DNA of 43,908 nucleotides from a bacterium (GCA_024408855.1 JAKSUQ010000016.1:1-43908), one strand, 5' to 3'; shown: positions 26,341 to 34,532, numbered from the stretch's first letter. Program-made: numbers and translations. The notes: generated by a model from the sequence alone, not told the origin.

Positions 26341-26531
26341 CTGTCATGCAGAATTTTGTTTCATTGTTTTCCAGAATAAATTCAGATAAATATACCTGTC
26401 ATCCCGAATAGCCGTATAATATAGAAAATGGTTTAAAGTCAAAACATAAATTTGAGGCATATTTCAGGATCTTACCAACTTGTAGTTGTACTTGATTATG
26501 CGTAAGATGCTGAAATAAATTCAGCATGACG
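26341..26531. mobile_element. MITE-like element with about 21-bp imperfect terminal inverted repeats
   Basis: A non-coding stretch of about 190 bp fills most of the 372-bp gap between the prepilin genes. Its left end (TGTCATGCAGAATTTTGTTTCA, from 26342) closely matches the reverse complement of its right end (CGTCATGCTGAATTTATTTCA). Inside, TTTCAGGATCTTAC (26462-26475) mirrors GTAAGATGCTGAAA (26502-26515) with one mismatch, and ATGCTGAA/TTCAGCAT (26507-26527) makes a tight hairpin. No transposase or clear target-site duplication is seen. It looks like a small palindromic dispersed repeat; genome copies would have to be found to prove mobility. Confidence 0.5.
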
Positions 26532-26557
26532 TAGTTAATAACAATAAAGATTTCCAC

Positions 26558-26752
26558 AAAATTTTATAACTTATGGGTTGAATTGTTTTGGTATATATGA
26601 TATACTTGAATATATATTAATATAAGAGGATGAGAACATATGAAAAAGAATAGCTTTATGACATCAGGTTTTTCCCTAATGGAAATGATGGTTGTATTAT
26701 TTATCGTTGCGATTATAGCTGCCGCATCCGCTCCTATGGTTTCCAAGAAACT
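26558..26752 (+). repeat. Direct repeat, copy 2 (promoter plus prepilin N-terminal coding region)
   Basis: The second copy of the repeat described at 25347-25540, 1211 bp downstream. Divergence begins abruptly after the codons for SKKL, where the exported domains of the two prepilins differ. Confidence 0.9.
26578..26606 (+). promoter_or_regulatory. Promoter of prepilin gene 2
   Basis: TTGAAT (26578-26583), 17 bp, TATACT (26601-26606) with an extended -10 TGA: identical to the promoter of the first prepilin gene, so the two are probably expressed together. Confidence 0.7.
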
Positions 26753-28043
26753 ATCAAATGCCGCCACTCCCGGTGATAGCAAGTGGATGAATATAGGATT
26801 AACCGGTTCAATCGCATTTAACCCTACTGGTGATGGAAACAGGACAGCAGTTATCGGTTCAACAACTGTACCTGGTCTTTTAGGAAATAGACCAAGAATG
26901 TATATAGAGACAAACGACAGCAATCACCCGCAACTCATGTTGGGATTTAATGGTGCAACTGATAGAGCACGATTGCTCTATAACGGGACTGACGGAATAT
27001 TAGCACTGACAACAAAAAATATAATAGAAAACTGCTCGACTGCTTTTGGCTTTAATGCTGATGCCACCAATCAATATGCGACTGCTTTTGGCTTTAATAC
27101 TAGTGCCGCTCTAAATGCGACTGCAATAGGCTCTGCAGCTACTGCCACCAAACAATATGCGACTGCTATTGGCTTTGATGCTAATGCCACCGCTCTAAAT
27201 GCGACTGCAATAGGCGCTAATACTAATGCCATCGCTGAAAATGCGACTGCAATAGGTGCTTATTCAGAAGCAGGTAAAAATTCTACTGCAATCGGGTATG
27301 GAAGGACAAAAGCTGACGACGGTAGTTTTATAGCTAATGCCATTGCAATAGGTTATGGGGCTTTTGCAAAAGCTACCGGTGCGATCGCCCATGGAATTGG
27401 TGCTATCGCAAAAGCTGAGTCTGCTATTGCACTTGGAACTGGTGCAACAGCAGAGATGAATGCAACAGCACTTGGAGCTAATGCGACGGCAAATACGCAA
27501 TCTGTTGCAATTGGCGAGGGTGCTAATTACACTTCTGGTAGTGATAACCCCGGTGTTGGTTCCGTTGCAATAGGATATTACGCGAGAGCATTTGCTCCGA
27601 ATGCAATAGCACTCGGATATCAAACAATAGTTTATGGTGATCATTCAATAGCAATAGGAGACACAGCGAAAGTAAACAAAAAAGTAAACGGTGAAAATTC
27701 AAAAAATTCAATTGCAATAGGAAACACAGCGGAAGTAACAGGTGATAATTCAATAGCAATAGGTTACAATACACATGTCACAAGGAACAACACAATAGTT
27801 ATAGGCAATAATGCTCAGATAACTGAAAACTTCCCGAAAATGAATAATTATTACTACAATGATAATAGTTTTATTGTAATTGGGAATCCAAGTGACCCAT
27901 ATCACACCCATATACACATCTATGGTAGAATCTATCTTCATGAGGGAGTACAGAATAATAATGGTACTATGTCAGGCACCTATTCTGATGTTAATTCTGA
28001 CAATATTCACAAACATTTTCAACTATGTAACTCACAGAGCTAA
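26640..28043 (+). CDS. Prepilin-like protein with long YadA-type head repeat domain (copy 2)
   Basis: 467 residues. The N-terminus has the same prepilin leader and helix as copy 1 (cleavage before F11 of GFSLMEMMVV). A linker domain covers about 40-130, then residues about 131-395 are some 15-17 tandem head repeats of the YadA/Hep_Hag type (units such as NATAIGANTNAIAE, SIAIGDTAKV, NTIVIGNNAQ), as in trimeric autotransporter adhesins. A His/Tyr-rich C-terminus follows (YHTHIHIYGRIYLHEG). There is no YadA anchor or beta-barrel; export would depend on the pilus machinery. GAGG precedes the ATG. No canonical terminator follows, but a 15-bp perfect hairpin lies at 28102-28137. Confidence 0.88.
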   Translation: MKKNSFMTSGFSLMEMMVVLFIVAIIAAASAPMVSKKLSNAATPGDSKWMNIGLTGSIAFNPTGDGNRTAVIGSTTVPGLLGNRPRMYIETNDSNHPQLMLGFNGATDRARLLYNGTDGILALTTKNIIENCSTAFGFNADATNQYATAFGFNTSAALNATAIGSAATATKQYATAIGFDANATALNATAIGANTNAIAENATAIGAYSEAGKNSTAIGYGRTKADDGSFIANAIAIGYGAFAKATGAIAHGIGAIAKAESAIALGTGATAEMNATALGANATANTQSVAIGEGANYTSGSDNPGVGSVAIGYYARAFAPNAIALGYQTIVYGDHSIAIGDTAKVNKKVNGENSKNSIAIGNTAEVTGDNSIAIGYNTHVTRNNTIVIGNNAQITENFPKMNNYYYNDNSFIVIGNPSDPYHTHIHIYGRIYLHEGVQNNNGTMSGTYSDVNSDNIHKHFQLCNSQS

Positions 28044-28101
28044 CAAACAGTCAAAAAACTAACAAGATTTTTTGATCATTCCTTATGTAAATTTTTGTAA
28101 A

Positions 28102-28137
28102 ACATTTCCCTAAAACATTAAAGTTTTAGGGAAATGT
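28102..28137. repeat. Perfect 15-bp inverted repeat overlapping a sigma-28-like promoter
   Basis: ACATTTCCCTAAAAC and GTTTTAGGGAAATGT are perfect complements around a 6-nt loop. There is no T run after it. Its right arm covers most of the -35 box and the spacer of the promoter at 28119-28145, so it may be an operator or a U-less terminator of the prepilin gene. Confidence 0.6.
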
Positions 28138-28145
28138 GCCGTTAT
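28119..28145 (+). promoter_or_regulatory. Sigma-28 (FliA/SigD)-like promoter
   Basis: TAAAGTTT (28119-28126), an 11-bp spacer, then GCCGTTAT (28138-28145). The -35 box, spacer and GCCG core are identical to those at 669-695 and 34533-34559. The start would fall near 28152, with a leader of about 28 nt to the ATG at 28180. Confidence 0.8.
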
Positions 28146-28179
28146 ATATACTGAAATATATAAAATTTAAGGAGTGATT

Positions 28180-29520
28180 ATGGCAGTAACATTTAATGAA
28201 GCAATGAATGATGCAACAGCTGCAAGACAATTGTGGTTGAATTATACAAACGGCGGAAATACATTTGGTGTTACAGAAGACCAAATCAATCAACTTGAAT
28301 CCCATTGGGGCTCAACCTACGTTCAAAAATGGCAACAATATTCCGATTCAAGCGATAGCACAAGATACGTAATTGATGATACTTCATATACATATAGCAA
28401 CTCTTACGATTTAGGTCAGGAAAATGCCGTAGAAACTACCGGTTATGCTAATTCTGCAGAGGATAAAGCAACAAGAAAAACTCGAACAACAGTTGATGGC
28501 ATTCTCGGTGGAGTCGGAGGTGCTGCCGGTGCTGTCGTTGCATCTCAAACTGCCGGAAAAGTAGTTGGCAAAGCCGCAGGAGAGGCAGCAAAGGAAAGCG
28601 GGAAAGGTGCAGCAGGGAAGGTGTGTGCTTATATAGCAGCAGTTTGTGCAGTTGCTGAAGTAGCTTCATATCTCATACGCAAACCGAACAAAGAAGAAAC
28701 TGAGGCTTGCGAAAAAGCTCAAGAAGGTATAGCTGAGTATGCAGAAGCAACAACAGAAGCGCAAGGTGAGATGGTCGCAGCAGCAGACGAAGCTGAGTGC
28801 TTAAGAGAAGAAGCCGAGTTTGTTACGGAAGAAGCTAATAACACTTTTGGAGATCAAGCTGCAGATTATGGAATTTATCAAGCATCTTTTGAAGACTTAC
28901 AAGCAAAAGCTGAAAGCGGTGAACTAAAATCTGACGAAGTTGATTTGTATAACTCTCTCAGAGAAGAAATGGTAACTTTAGGTGATGATATGAGCACCGT
29001 TAAAGGTGAAGCAACAGATGTTGTTGGCGATATACAAAGCGATATAGATGCCCAATTGGATTTCTTTGATGCAGGTGCCGAAATTGCAGCCGAAACAGAA
29101 GGATTCACAGAAGCAGTTGCCGGATATGACGATGCTACAAAAACTAACTGTACAGTAGAACAATTTTCACAAACCGCAACTTCAATAAGCGGTACAGCAG
29201 CAGGAATCAAATTAATGGCCGGTGGATGGTGGAACATAGCTATAGGGATTGCTTCTATGGCAGCAGGAGTAACAGCCGGATTTAATGCAAAAGAACAAGG
29301 AACCTTTAAAGGTATAGCTGATACAACAATAAAATCCAGAGAAGCCACTCAAGAACTTAATGATGCAACATTTGAAACGTATGACACAGGAATAGAGTCA
29401 TATACCGAAAACGTTGATGCAGTAGTAAATGATTGCATATTGGAAGTTCCGGAAGTAGAAATTCCTGAAGAAGATGGCAATATTGAAGTTGAAGAAGTTC
29501 CGGAAGAAACAGATATTTAA
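28180..29520 (+). CDS. Ala/Gly/Glu-rich hypothetical protein with translocator-like layout, sigma-28-type promoter
   Basis: 446 residues with no signal peptide. A polar N-terminus (about 1-100) is followed by Gly/Ala-rich hydrophobic stretches at about 107-121 and 148-166, a long acidic helical region (170-330), another hydrophobic stretch at about 338-368 (AGGWWNIAIGIASMAAGVTAGF) and a very acidic tail. This layout recalls pore-forming translocators or secreted effectors of type III systems, but there is no sequence match I can name. AAGGAG lies 5 nt before the ATG at 28180; a GTG at 28174 overlaps that site and is rejected. The promoter is sigma-28-like, which fits a flagellar-type or secretion-linked gene. 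Function unknown. Confidence 0.8.
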   Translation: MAVTFNEAMNDATAARQLWLNYTNGGNTFGVTEDQINQLESHWGSTYVQKWQQYSDSSDSTRYVIDDTSYTYSNSYDLGQENAVETTGYANSAEDKATRKTRTTVDGILGGVGGAAGAVVASQTAGKVVGKAAGEAAKESGKGAAGKVCAYIAAVCAVAEVASYLIRKPNKEETEACEKAQEGIAEYAEATTEAQGEMVAAADEAECLREEAEFVTEEANNTFGDQAADYGIYQASFEDLQAKAESGELKSDEVDLYNSLREEMVTLGDDMSTVKGEATDVVGDIQSDIDAQLDFFDAGAEIAAETEGFTEAVAGYDDATKTNCTVEQFSQTATSISGTAAGIKLMAGGWWNIAIGIASMAAGVTAGFNAKEQGTFKGIADTTIKSREATQELNDATFETYDTGIESYTENVDAVVNDCILEVPEVEIPEEDGNIEVEEVPEETDI

Positions 29521-29545
29521 GCATACAACATATAATTATTAAATC

Positions 29546-29621
29546 TGGGCCCGGCGAGAGTCGAACTCGCGGCAGACGCGGTTTAGGAAACCGCCGCTCT
29601 ATCCTACTGAGCTACGAACCC
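29546..29621 (-). tRNA. tRNA-Arg (anticodon CCU)
   Basis: Reverse-strand cloverleaf of 76 nt. Acceptor GGGTTCG/CGGGCCC with discriminator A, D-arm GCTC/GAGC, anticodon stem GCGGT/ACCGC with loop TTCCTAA (anticodon CCT), T-arm GCGAG-TTCGACT-CTCGC. It reads AGG. No CCA is encoded. Confidence 0.95.
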
Positions 29622-29715
29622 ATGTACTGATAAGTATATCATAAAAATCCTTTATTTGTAAATTTTTATTATTGTTTAATAAAAATTATAATGTTAAAAT
29701 ATACATAGGGATTTT

Positions 29716-30663
29716 ATGAATAAGGGTGGTAAAAAGAAGTACGTTTTGGCAATTCTTCCGGTAAGTATCGGTGGCAGACTTACTATGAGCAGTATCATCG
29801 ACGGTTACAGACAAAATAACTGTATCGTTGATATCTATGACGAACTCTTTGGAAATAATTTGGAGGAATTACTAAAAAATGACTATTCACAAATCGTCGG
29901 CTATGATTTCTCCGGATTAAAAATAAAAATAGACAACAACCTTAAAATGAAATCAGTTAACTATTTCTCTGATGAAATCAGAAACAAAACGTCAGGCCCT
30001 GAATGGGAAAAATATTTAAAATACCTGAATGACAACGATAACTATACATTTTATTGGGATAAAGAGCTCACTTATTCTGAAAATTTTAAGCATATTCACT
30101 ATATGCCACATTTTGTAAACTTTGATGTATATAAAGACTTGGGGATTAATCCTGAATTCGATTTGATGTTTGCGGGGAGATTGGATACAGATTACAGATT
30201 GAGCTTCTTTGAAGAGTTATTAGTCAAACTCCCGTTCCTTAAAATAGCGTGGTTTGCTATCGACAGACATTTCAAAGATGCAAAAAAACGTTCAAAGTAT
30301 CCGGAATTGATACAAAACGCTTATCAAGGTTTTATTGACAATGAAACAGATATGGCTAAAGCTATAAATAATTCTAAAATAATTTTTAATATGAATTCTC
30401 AAGGAATATCCTCGCTTAATTACAGAACTTTTCAAACAGTTGCTTGCAAACGTTTAATGATAAGCGATTACAGAGATGAACTTGCTCTGTTTAACGGACA
30501 TATGCCTTTTTATGAAGATTTTTCAGACTTAACTTTCAAAATAGAAAGCTATTTAGAGGATGCAACCGCTTATAACAAAGTCGTTACAGAATGTTACAAC
30601 ATTGCATACGAATTTCACAATTCAAAAAATTGCACCAAACAAATGCTCGAAATTGTTAAATAA
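29716..30663 (+). CDS. CgeB-like glycosyltransferase family protein
   Basis: 315 residues resembling the CgeB/Glyco_trans_1_2 group. The C-terminal half has INNSKIIFNMNSQGISSLNY, then RTFQTVACKRLMISDYRDEL and LFNGH, the usual nucleotide-sugar-binding part of these GT-B enzymes, and FDLMFAGRLDTDYRL begins the C-terminal Rossmann fold. The N-terminal fold is short. A role in glycosylating a surface structure is likely, but the acceptor is unknown. AGGGA lies just before the ATG. It stands alone between a divergent tRNA and the rpsB leader. Confidence 0.75.
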   Translation: MNKGGKKKYVLAILPVSIGGRLTMSSIIDGYRQNNCIVDIYDELFGNNLEELLKNDYSQIVGYDFSGLKIKIDNNLKMKSVNYFSDEIRNKTSGPEWEKYLKYLNDNDNYTFYWDKELTYSENFKHIHYMPHFVNFDVYKDLGINPEFDLMFAGRLDTDYRLSFFEELLVKLPFLKIAWFAIDRHFKDAKKRSKYPELIQNAYQGFIDNETDMAKAINNSKIIFNMNSQGISSLNYRTFQTVACKRLMISDYRDELALFNGHMPFYEDFSDLTFKIESYLEDATAYNKVVTECYNIAYEFHNSKNCTKQMLEIVK

Positions 30664-30725
30664 CTTTACACAACTCGCTCCGCTATTGATTAATAACTTG
30701 CTATATAAGAATGTTTATATTACGA

Positions 30726-30888
30726 TATAATTGGTTATGAGGTTTGATAGGCAATGCTTAGTCAAAACCATTGAATACATAGCTTTTGAAGTATTTTTAG
30801 CCGAATTATTCAAAAATATGACTCTGAAGTTTTGATGAAATCTCACAGCCCGTAGTAAAACACAGTTATAACAAAGGAGACACAAAAG
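30726..30888 (+). promoter_or_regulatory. rpsB promoter -10 and long leader
   Basis: TATAAT at 30726-30731 without a clear -35 is followed by about 150 nt of untranslated leader before the rpsB ATG. Leaders of this length upstream of rpsB often carry autoregulatory sites for ribosomal protein S2, but I cannot identify a specific motif here. Confidence 0.4.
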
Positions 30889-31647
30889 ATGTCAACAGAA
30901 ACACTTATTGAACTTTTAGAAGCAGGCGTTCACTTCGGACACCAAACTCAACACTGGAACCCTAAGATGAAACCGTATATTTACGGAGCAAGAAACGGTA
31001 TTTATATCTTGGATTTGAGAAAAACTGCCGATTTATTAGACTCTGCTTGCGTAGCAGTTAGAGAATTCGCAGCAAGAGGAAGAAACGTACTTTTTGTAGG
31101 TACTAAGAAACAAGCCGCAGAAGTTGTTGCAGAAGAAGCTACAAGAGCAGGTGCTTACTATATTAACAGAAGATGGCTCGGCGGTATGCTTACCAACTTT
31201 GAAACAATCAGAGGCAGAGTTAATAAATTAAGAGAACTTGAAGAATTTGTTTCATCAGGTCATTCTGAAAAATTGCCTAAAAAAGAACAAGCTCAATTAG
31301 ACAGACAAATTTCTAAATTAAGCAAAACATTAGGCGGTATTAAAGAAATGAGAGGATTGCCGGATATTATCTTCGTTATCGACCAAGCAGAAGAAGATAT
31401 CGCAATCGCTGAAGCTAATAAATTAGGTATCCCTGTTATTTGCTTAGCTGATACAAACGCTAACCCTGACGGAATTAATTACATTATCCCTGGTAATGAT
31501 GATGCTATCCGTTCTATTAAATTAATTACTTCTAAATTGGCTGATGCCGTTCTTGAAGGAAAACAATTAAAAGAAAACAACGCTAACAAAAAATCTAAGG
31601 TCGAAGCTGTTACAGCAGCAGATGCCGGTGTTGAAGCAACAGTATAA
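30889..31647 (+). CDS. rpsB: 30S ribosomal protein S2
   Basis: 252 residues, typical length. [65 protein letters not shown] and [23 protein letters not shown] are the S2 signatures. AAGGAG precedes the ATG. It is paired with tsf 103 bp downstream, the near-universal rpsB-tsf order. Confidence 0.99.
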   Translation: MSTETLIELLEAGVHFGHQTQHWNPKMKPYIYGARNGIYILDLRKTADLLDSACVAVREFAARGRNVLFVGTKKQAAEVVAEEATRAGAYYINRRWLGGMLTNFETIRGRVNKLRELEEFVSSGHSEKLPKKEQAQLDRQISKLSKTLGGIKEMRGLPDIIFVIDQAEEDIAIAEANKLGIPVICLADTNANPDGINYIIPGNDDAIRSIKLITSKLADAVLEGKQLKENNANKKSKVEAVTAADAGVEATV

Positions 31648-31656
31648 CTTGATTTT

Positions 31657-31725
31657 AGTGATTAGTGAGCCGTAGAACTGATTTAGTTTTTTAACAAAGT
31701 AAATAAGCACAATTCACTATTCACT
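31657..31725. repeat. Imperfect inverted repeat in the rpsB-tsf spacer
   Basis: AGTGATTAGTGA (31657-31668) mirrors TTCACTATTCACT near 31713-31725 with one mismatch, around a 45-nt loop. It could form an attenuating stem in the intercistronic RNA. Confidence 0.4.
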
Positions 31726-31750
31726 CTAATAAAAGAAGGAGAAATTATAA

Positions 31751-32614
31751 ATGAATATTACAGCTACAATGGTAAAAGAACTTCGCGACAGAACCGGTGC
31801 CGGCATGATGGATGCCAAAAAGGCTTTGGTAGAAGTTGACGGAGATATGGATAAAGCAATGGAAGTTTTACGCCAAAAGGGTATCGCTTCAGCTGATAAA
31901 AAAATGGGCAGAATTGCTGCAGAAGGTAGAGTCGGTTCTTATGTTTCCGAATCTGCAAGTGCTATGATTGAAGTTAACTGCGAAACTGACTTCGTCGCAA
32001 AAAATGCCGAATTTATAGAATTAACTGATTGTTTGGCTAAGAAAGTTGCTGAATCAAATCCGGCAGATGTTGATGCATTACTTTCTTCAACTTGCGAAAG
32101 TTGCGGAAAAGTAATTTCTGACATTATCAAAGAAAAAATTGCATCTATCGGAGAAAAAATTACAATCAGAAGATTTATTAGATATGAAGGCAACTGTGCA
32201 ACATACATCCACAATGGTAAAATCGGTGTTTTGTTGAATACAGATGCTAAAAATGATGAACTTGCAAAAGATATTTGTTTACACATCGCTTCTTCTGCTC
32301 CTGAATTTGTTTCAAGAAAAGATATTCCTCAATCAGTAATTGATGAAGAAACAAGAATTGAAATGGGTAAAGAAGATTTGGCAAAGAAACCAGAACAAAT
32401 CAGAGCTAAAATTGTTGAAGGTCGTGTTAACAAATTAATGGCTCAAAAATGCTTAATTGAACAACCTTTCGTTAAAAATCCGGACCAAACTATTGAACAA
32501 TTAATCTCAGGCAAAATGAATATTGTTAAGTTTGAGAGATTTGTTCTTGGTGAAGGTCTCGAAAAGAGAAACGATAATTTTGCAGATGAAGTTATGAGCC
32601 AATTAGCAAGATAA
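31751..32614 (+). CDS. tsf: Elongation factor Ts
   Basis: 287 residues; the guanine-nucleotide exchange factor for EF-Tu. VKELRDRTGAGMMDAKKAL, VEVNCETDFVAKN-type text (IEVNCETDFVAKN) and a C-terminal coiled segment are standard. GAAGGAG lies 9 nt before the ATG. A strong terminator follows. Confidence 0.99.
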   Translation: MNITATMVKELRDRTGAGMMDAKKALVEVDGDMDKAMEVLRQKGIASADKKMGRIAAEGRVGSYVSESASAMIEVNCETDFVAKNAEFIELTDCLAKKVAESNPADVDALLSSTCESCGKVISDIIKEKIASIGEKITIRRFIRYEGNCATYIHNGKIGVLLNTDAKNDELAKDICLHIASSAPEFVSRKDIPQSVIDEETRIEMGKEDLAKKPEQIRAKIVEGRVNKLMAQKCLIEQPFVKNPDQTIEQLISGKMNIVKFERFVLGEGLEKRNDNFADEVMSQLAR

Positions 32615-32632
32615 TTTTTAATTATTATAATG

Positions 32633-32662
32633 AAAAGCCACCTTAAAAAGGTGGCTTTTTTA
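32633..32662 (+). terminator. tsf terminator
   Basis: AAAAGCCACC and GGTGGCTTTTTT form a perfect stem with a 7-nt loop, closing the rpsB-tsf operon. Confidence 0.92.
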
Positions 32663-32729
32663 TGCGTATTATGTGAATTTCAACTTTTGGGAGGATGAGC
32701 AACTATATTAGATAGTCTAAGATAGAACT

Positions 32730-33173
32730 ATGAGTTTAATGGAAAATATAATTGGACATATAGCAACTCAAGGACTTAGCGGTATTACAAAACCGCAAGG
32801 TTTTGACTTGGATGACGATACTTTTTCAAGCATTTTAGATAAAGCAATGAATGTTCCTCAAAGTGGGATACTAAAAACTCAAAGCGTTGCAGGGTTTGGC
32901 ATTCCATCAGGAATGATAATCGAACCTTTTGACGGTGTTAGTTCAATAGAAACGAGCAAAGGTATTGCCGGAGTTAGCGAACCTTTTGAAATAAAAGATG
33001 TCGAGTTGGAACACGATTACTTCTCAAATATTATAAAAACTTCCGATTACGAACATTCAGACATAATCAATCTTACCCAAAAACAAGCAACAAGAGCATA
33101 TAATTCTTTTGGGAAAAAATTGATTGACGACTTGGAATGTTTTGTAGAAGATTTGACGACTACACACTCGTAA
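32730..33173 (+). CDS. Hypothetical protein, 147 residues
   Basis: An acidic protein with a predicted N-terminal helix (MSLMENIIGHIATQGLSGIT), a segment DLDDDTFSSILDKAMN, a Ser/Gly/Pro-rich middle and a helical C-terminus (AYNSFGKKLIDDLECFVEDL). It has no signal or membrane helix. An in-frame stop lies four codons upstream, so the start cannot be earlier. The ribosome binding site is weak (AAGATAGA). It is convergent with the sigma-28-type gene at 33301-34497. Its small size and amphipathic ends are compatible with a type III export substrate or chaperone, but this is a guess. Confidence 0.65.
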   Translation: MSLMENIIGHIATQGLSGITKPQGFDLDDDTFSSILDKAMNVPQSGILKTQSVAGFGIPSGMIIEPFDGVSSIETSKGIAGVSEPFEIKDVELEHDYFSNIIKTSDYEHSDIINLTQKQATRAYNSFGKKLIDDLECFVEDLTTTHS

Positions 33174-33180
33174 AATGAGC

Positions 33181-33213
33181 AAAATAAAACCGCCTGTCTG
33201 GTGTCAAGCGGCT
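33181..33213 (-). terminator. Terminator of the 398-residue gene
   Basis: On the minus strand a CCGC/GCGG stem with a 14-nt loop is followed by TTTTATTTT, about 90 bp after the stop at 33301. The stem is short, so this is moderate evidence. Confidence 0.5.
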
Positions 33214-33300
33214 AAAGAAAAGGAAAAAGGAAAAAGGAAAAATTTTGTTAGATTAATCTCTGAGCATTGCCCTTTTTCGATTAAACTATCTTACATCATA

Positions 33301-34497
33301 TTAAGAGAATAGATTGAATGTTTTTTCAATGTTATCCTTTATTGTACTTTTCAAAGTATCACGTTCTGTTTTAAGTGCTTCTTCTTCTGTTTCTAATTTT
33401 TTCAATTCATTATCATATTTTTCATCTTTGCGATTTATAATTTTCATTTCATGCTCATATTCAGCTTCTGCTTTTTTAATTAAATTATCAAGGGAAGCTT
33501 CTTTGAGGTAATTGTCTCCGATACTTGTTGCAAGAGTTAGATTTTCCCACCCTTTGTCGTCTTTGTATTCCATCAGATTAATCTGTGCAGCTTGTAACAT
33601 ATTACTGAACCACATAGTGCCTTCTTCGTTATTACCCTGAAATTCAGGATCCATAACTTCGCAACCACCGGCTTGATCGATTGCTTCCCATAATCTGACA
33701 TAATAATTAAATTCACTACTATCAAAAGTCTGATCACAATCAGCTTGTACCCAATTTGGATGATCACCATTAAGATATTCATCTAAAACAGTCGGGTCTG
33801 GATATGATAAGTCTATACCTATCATATCTTGATCATAACTCATTAATTTGTATATTTTACTACCAAGTTCTTTATACAATGCATCTCTGAATTCTGCTAA
33901 TTTCTCTTTATGTAATAATGGATCTGAAGAATAATTATCTAAATCGGCATACAGATCTCTTAACTTATCTGAAGCATAATTATCAAAAATTATTTGTTCT
34001 ATACCTGACATATATAAATCATTGCCATCACCATCAAAAGGCCCAACATAATCATTTAAATTTGAATTATTAATACCTATACAATCACCGGCATTAGTTG
34101 CTGCACCAGCAATTTGATCACCAAAATTTTCAAAACCGAGCATTGCCCATGCAAAACTATATTTATCATTTTTATAAATATCATAAGCATCAAATGTTTC
34201 CTGAGAAACAATAATATTACCGTTTCGTGAATTTTGTATAATATATTGTTTACACATCATATCATTATAAGTACACAATGAAGTAAAGTTAGCATCCATA
34301 AATTGTCTATGCCCATCATCCATGTATGCCACTTGAATTTTCTTGGCATCCATTGCATCACAATATTTTTGGTACACCTCATCTTCCTGAGTTGCCAAGG
34401 CCAACTTATCCGCCATTACACGTTGAGATCGCAATTCGATATCATGCATACGCGAGGTAAGAGACAATAATCTTGATTGTGACGCTGCCATTCCCAT
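33301..34497 (-). CDS. Hypothetical protein with axial-protein-like helical ends, sigma-28-type promoter
   Basis: 398 residues with no signal peptide. The N-terminal 40 residues form an amphipathic helix (AASQSRLLSLTSRMHDIELR then SQRVMADKLALATQ). The C-terminal 75 residues are a strong coiled coil (KKAEAEYEHEMKIINRKDEK onwards, with LKKLETEEEALKTERDTLK). The centre is an acidic, Asp/Tyr/Asn-rich domain. Paired helical ends around a central domain resemble flagellar axial proteins and type III-exported filament or tip proteins in layout, not in sequence. AAGGA lies 10 nt before the first ATG; a second ATG at 34491 is possible. The promoter is sigma-28-like (34533-34559). Function unknown. Confidence 0.8.
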   Translation of the reverse strand: MGMAASQSRLLSLTSRMHDIELRSQRVMADKLALATQEDEVYQKYCDAMDAKKIQVAYMDDGHRQFMDANFTSLCTYNDMMCKQYIIQNSRNGNIIVSQETFDAYDIYKNDKYSFAWAMLGFENFGDQIAGAATNAGDCIGINNSNLNDYVGPFDGDGNDLYMSGIEQIIFDNYASDKLRDLYADLDNYSSDPLLHKEKLAEFRDALYKELGSKIYKLMSYDQDMIGIDLSYPDPTVLDEYLNGDHPNWVQADCDQTFDSSEFNYYVRLWEAIDQAGGCEVMDPEFQGNNEEGTMWFSNMLQAAQINLMEYKDDKGWENLTLATSIGDNYLKEASLDNLIKKAEAEYEHEMKIINRKDEKYDNELKKLETEEEALKTERDTLKSTIKDNIEKTFNLFS

Positions 34498-34532
34498 TGT
34501 TGTGTTTTCCTTTTTTATTTTCCTTACTATGT

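Noticed and set aside
27264-27774. Long open frames antisense to prepilin copy 2
   Set aside because: They are low-complexity (Cys/Leu-rich) shadows created by the repeated AIG motifs on the coding strand and have no ribosome binding sites.
28878-29348. A 156-codon antisense frame in the 446-residue gene
   Set aside because: Composition is that of the reverse of an Ala/Glu-rich gene, and there is no ribosome binding site or promoter.
32690-32715. Six-codon upstream ORF before the 147-residue gene
   Set aside because: The ATG directly abuts the GGGAGG, leaving no spacing for a ribosome, so it is probably not translated.
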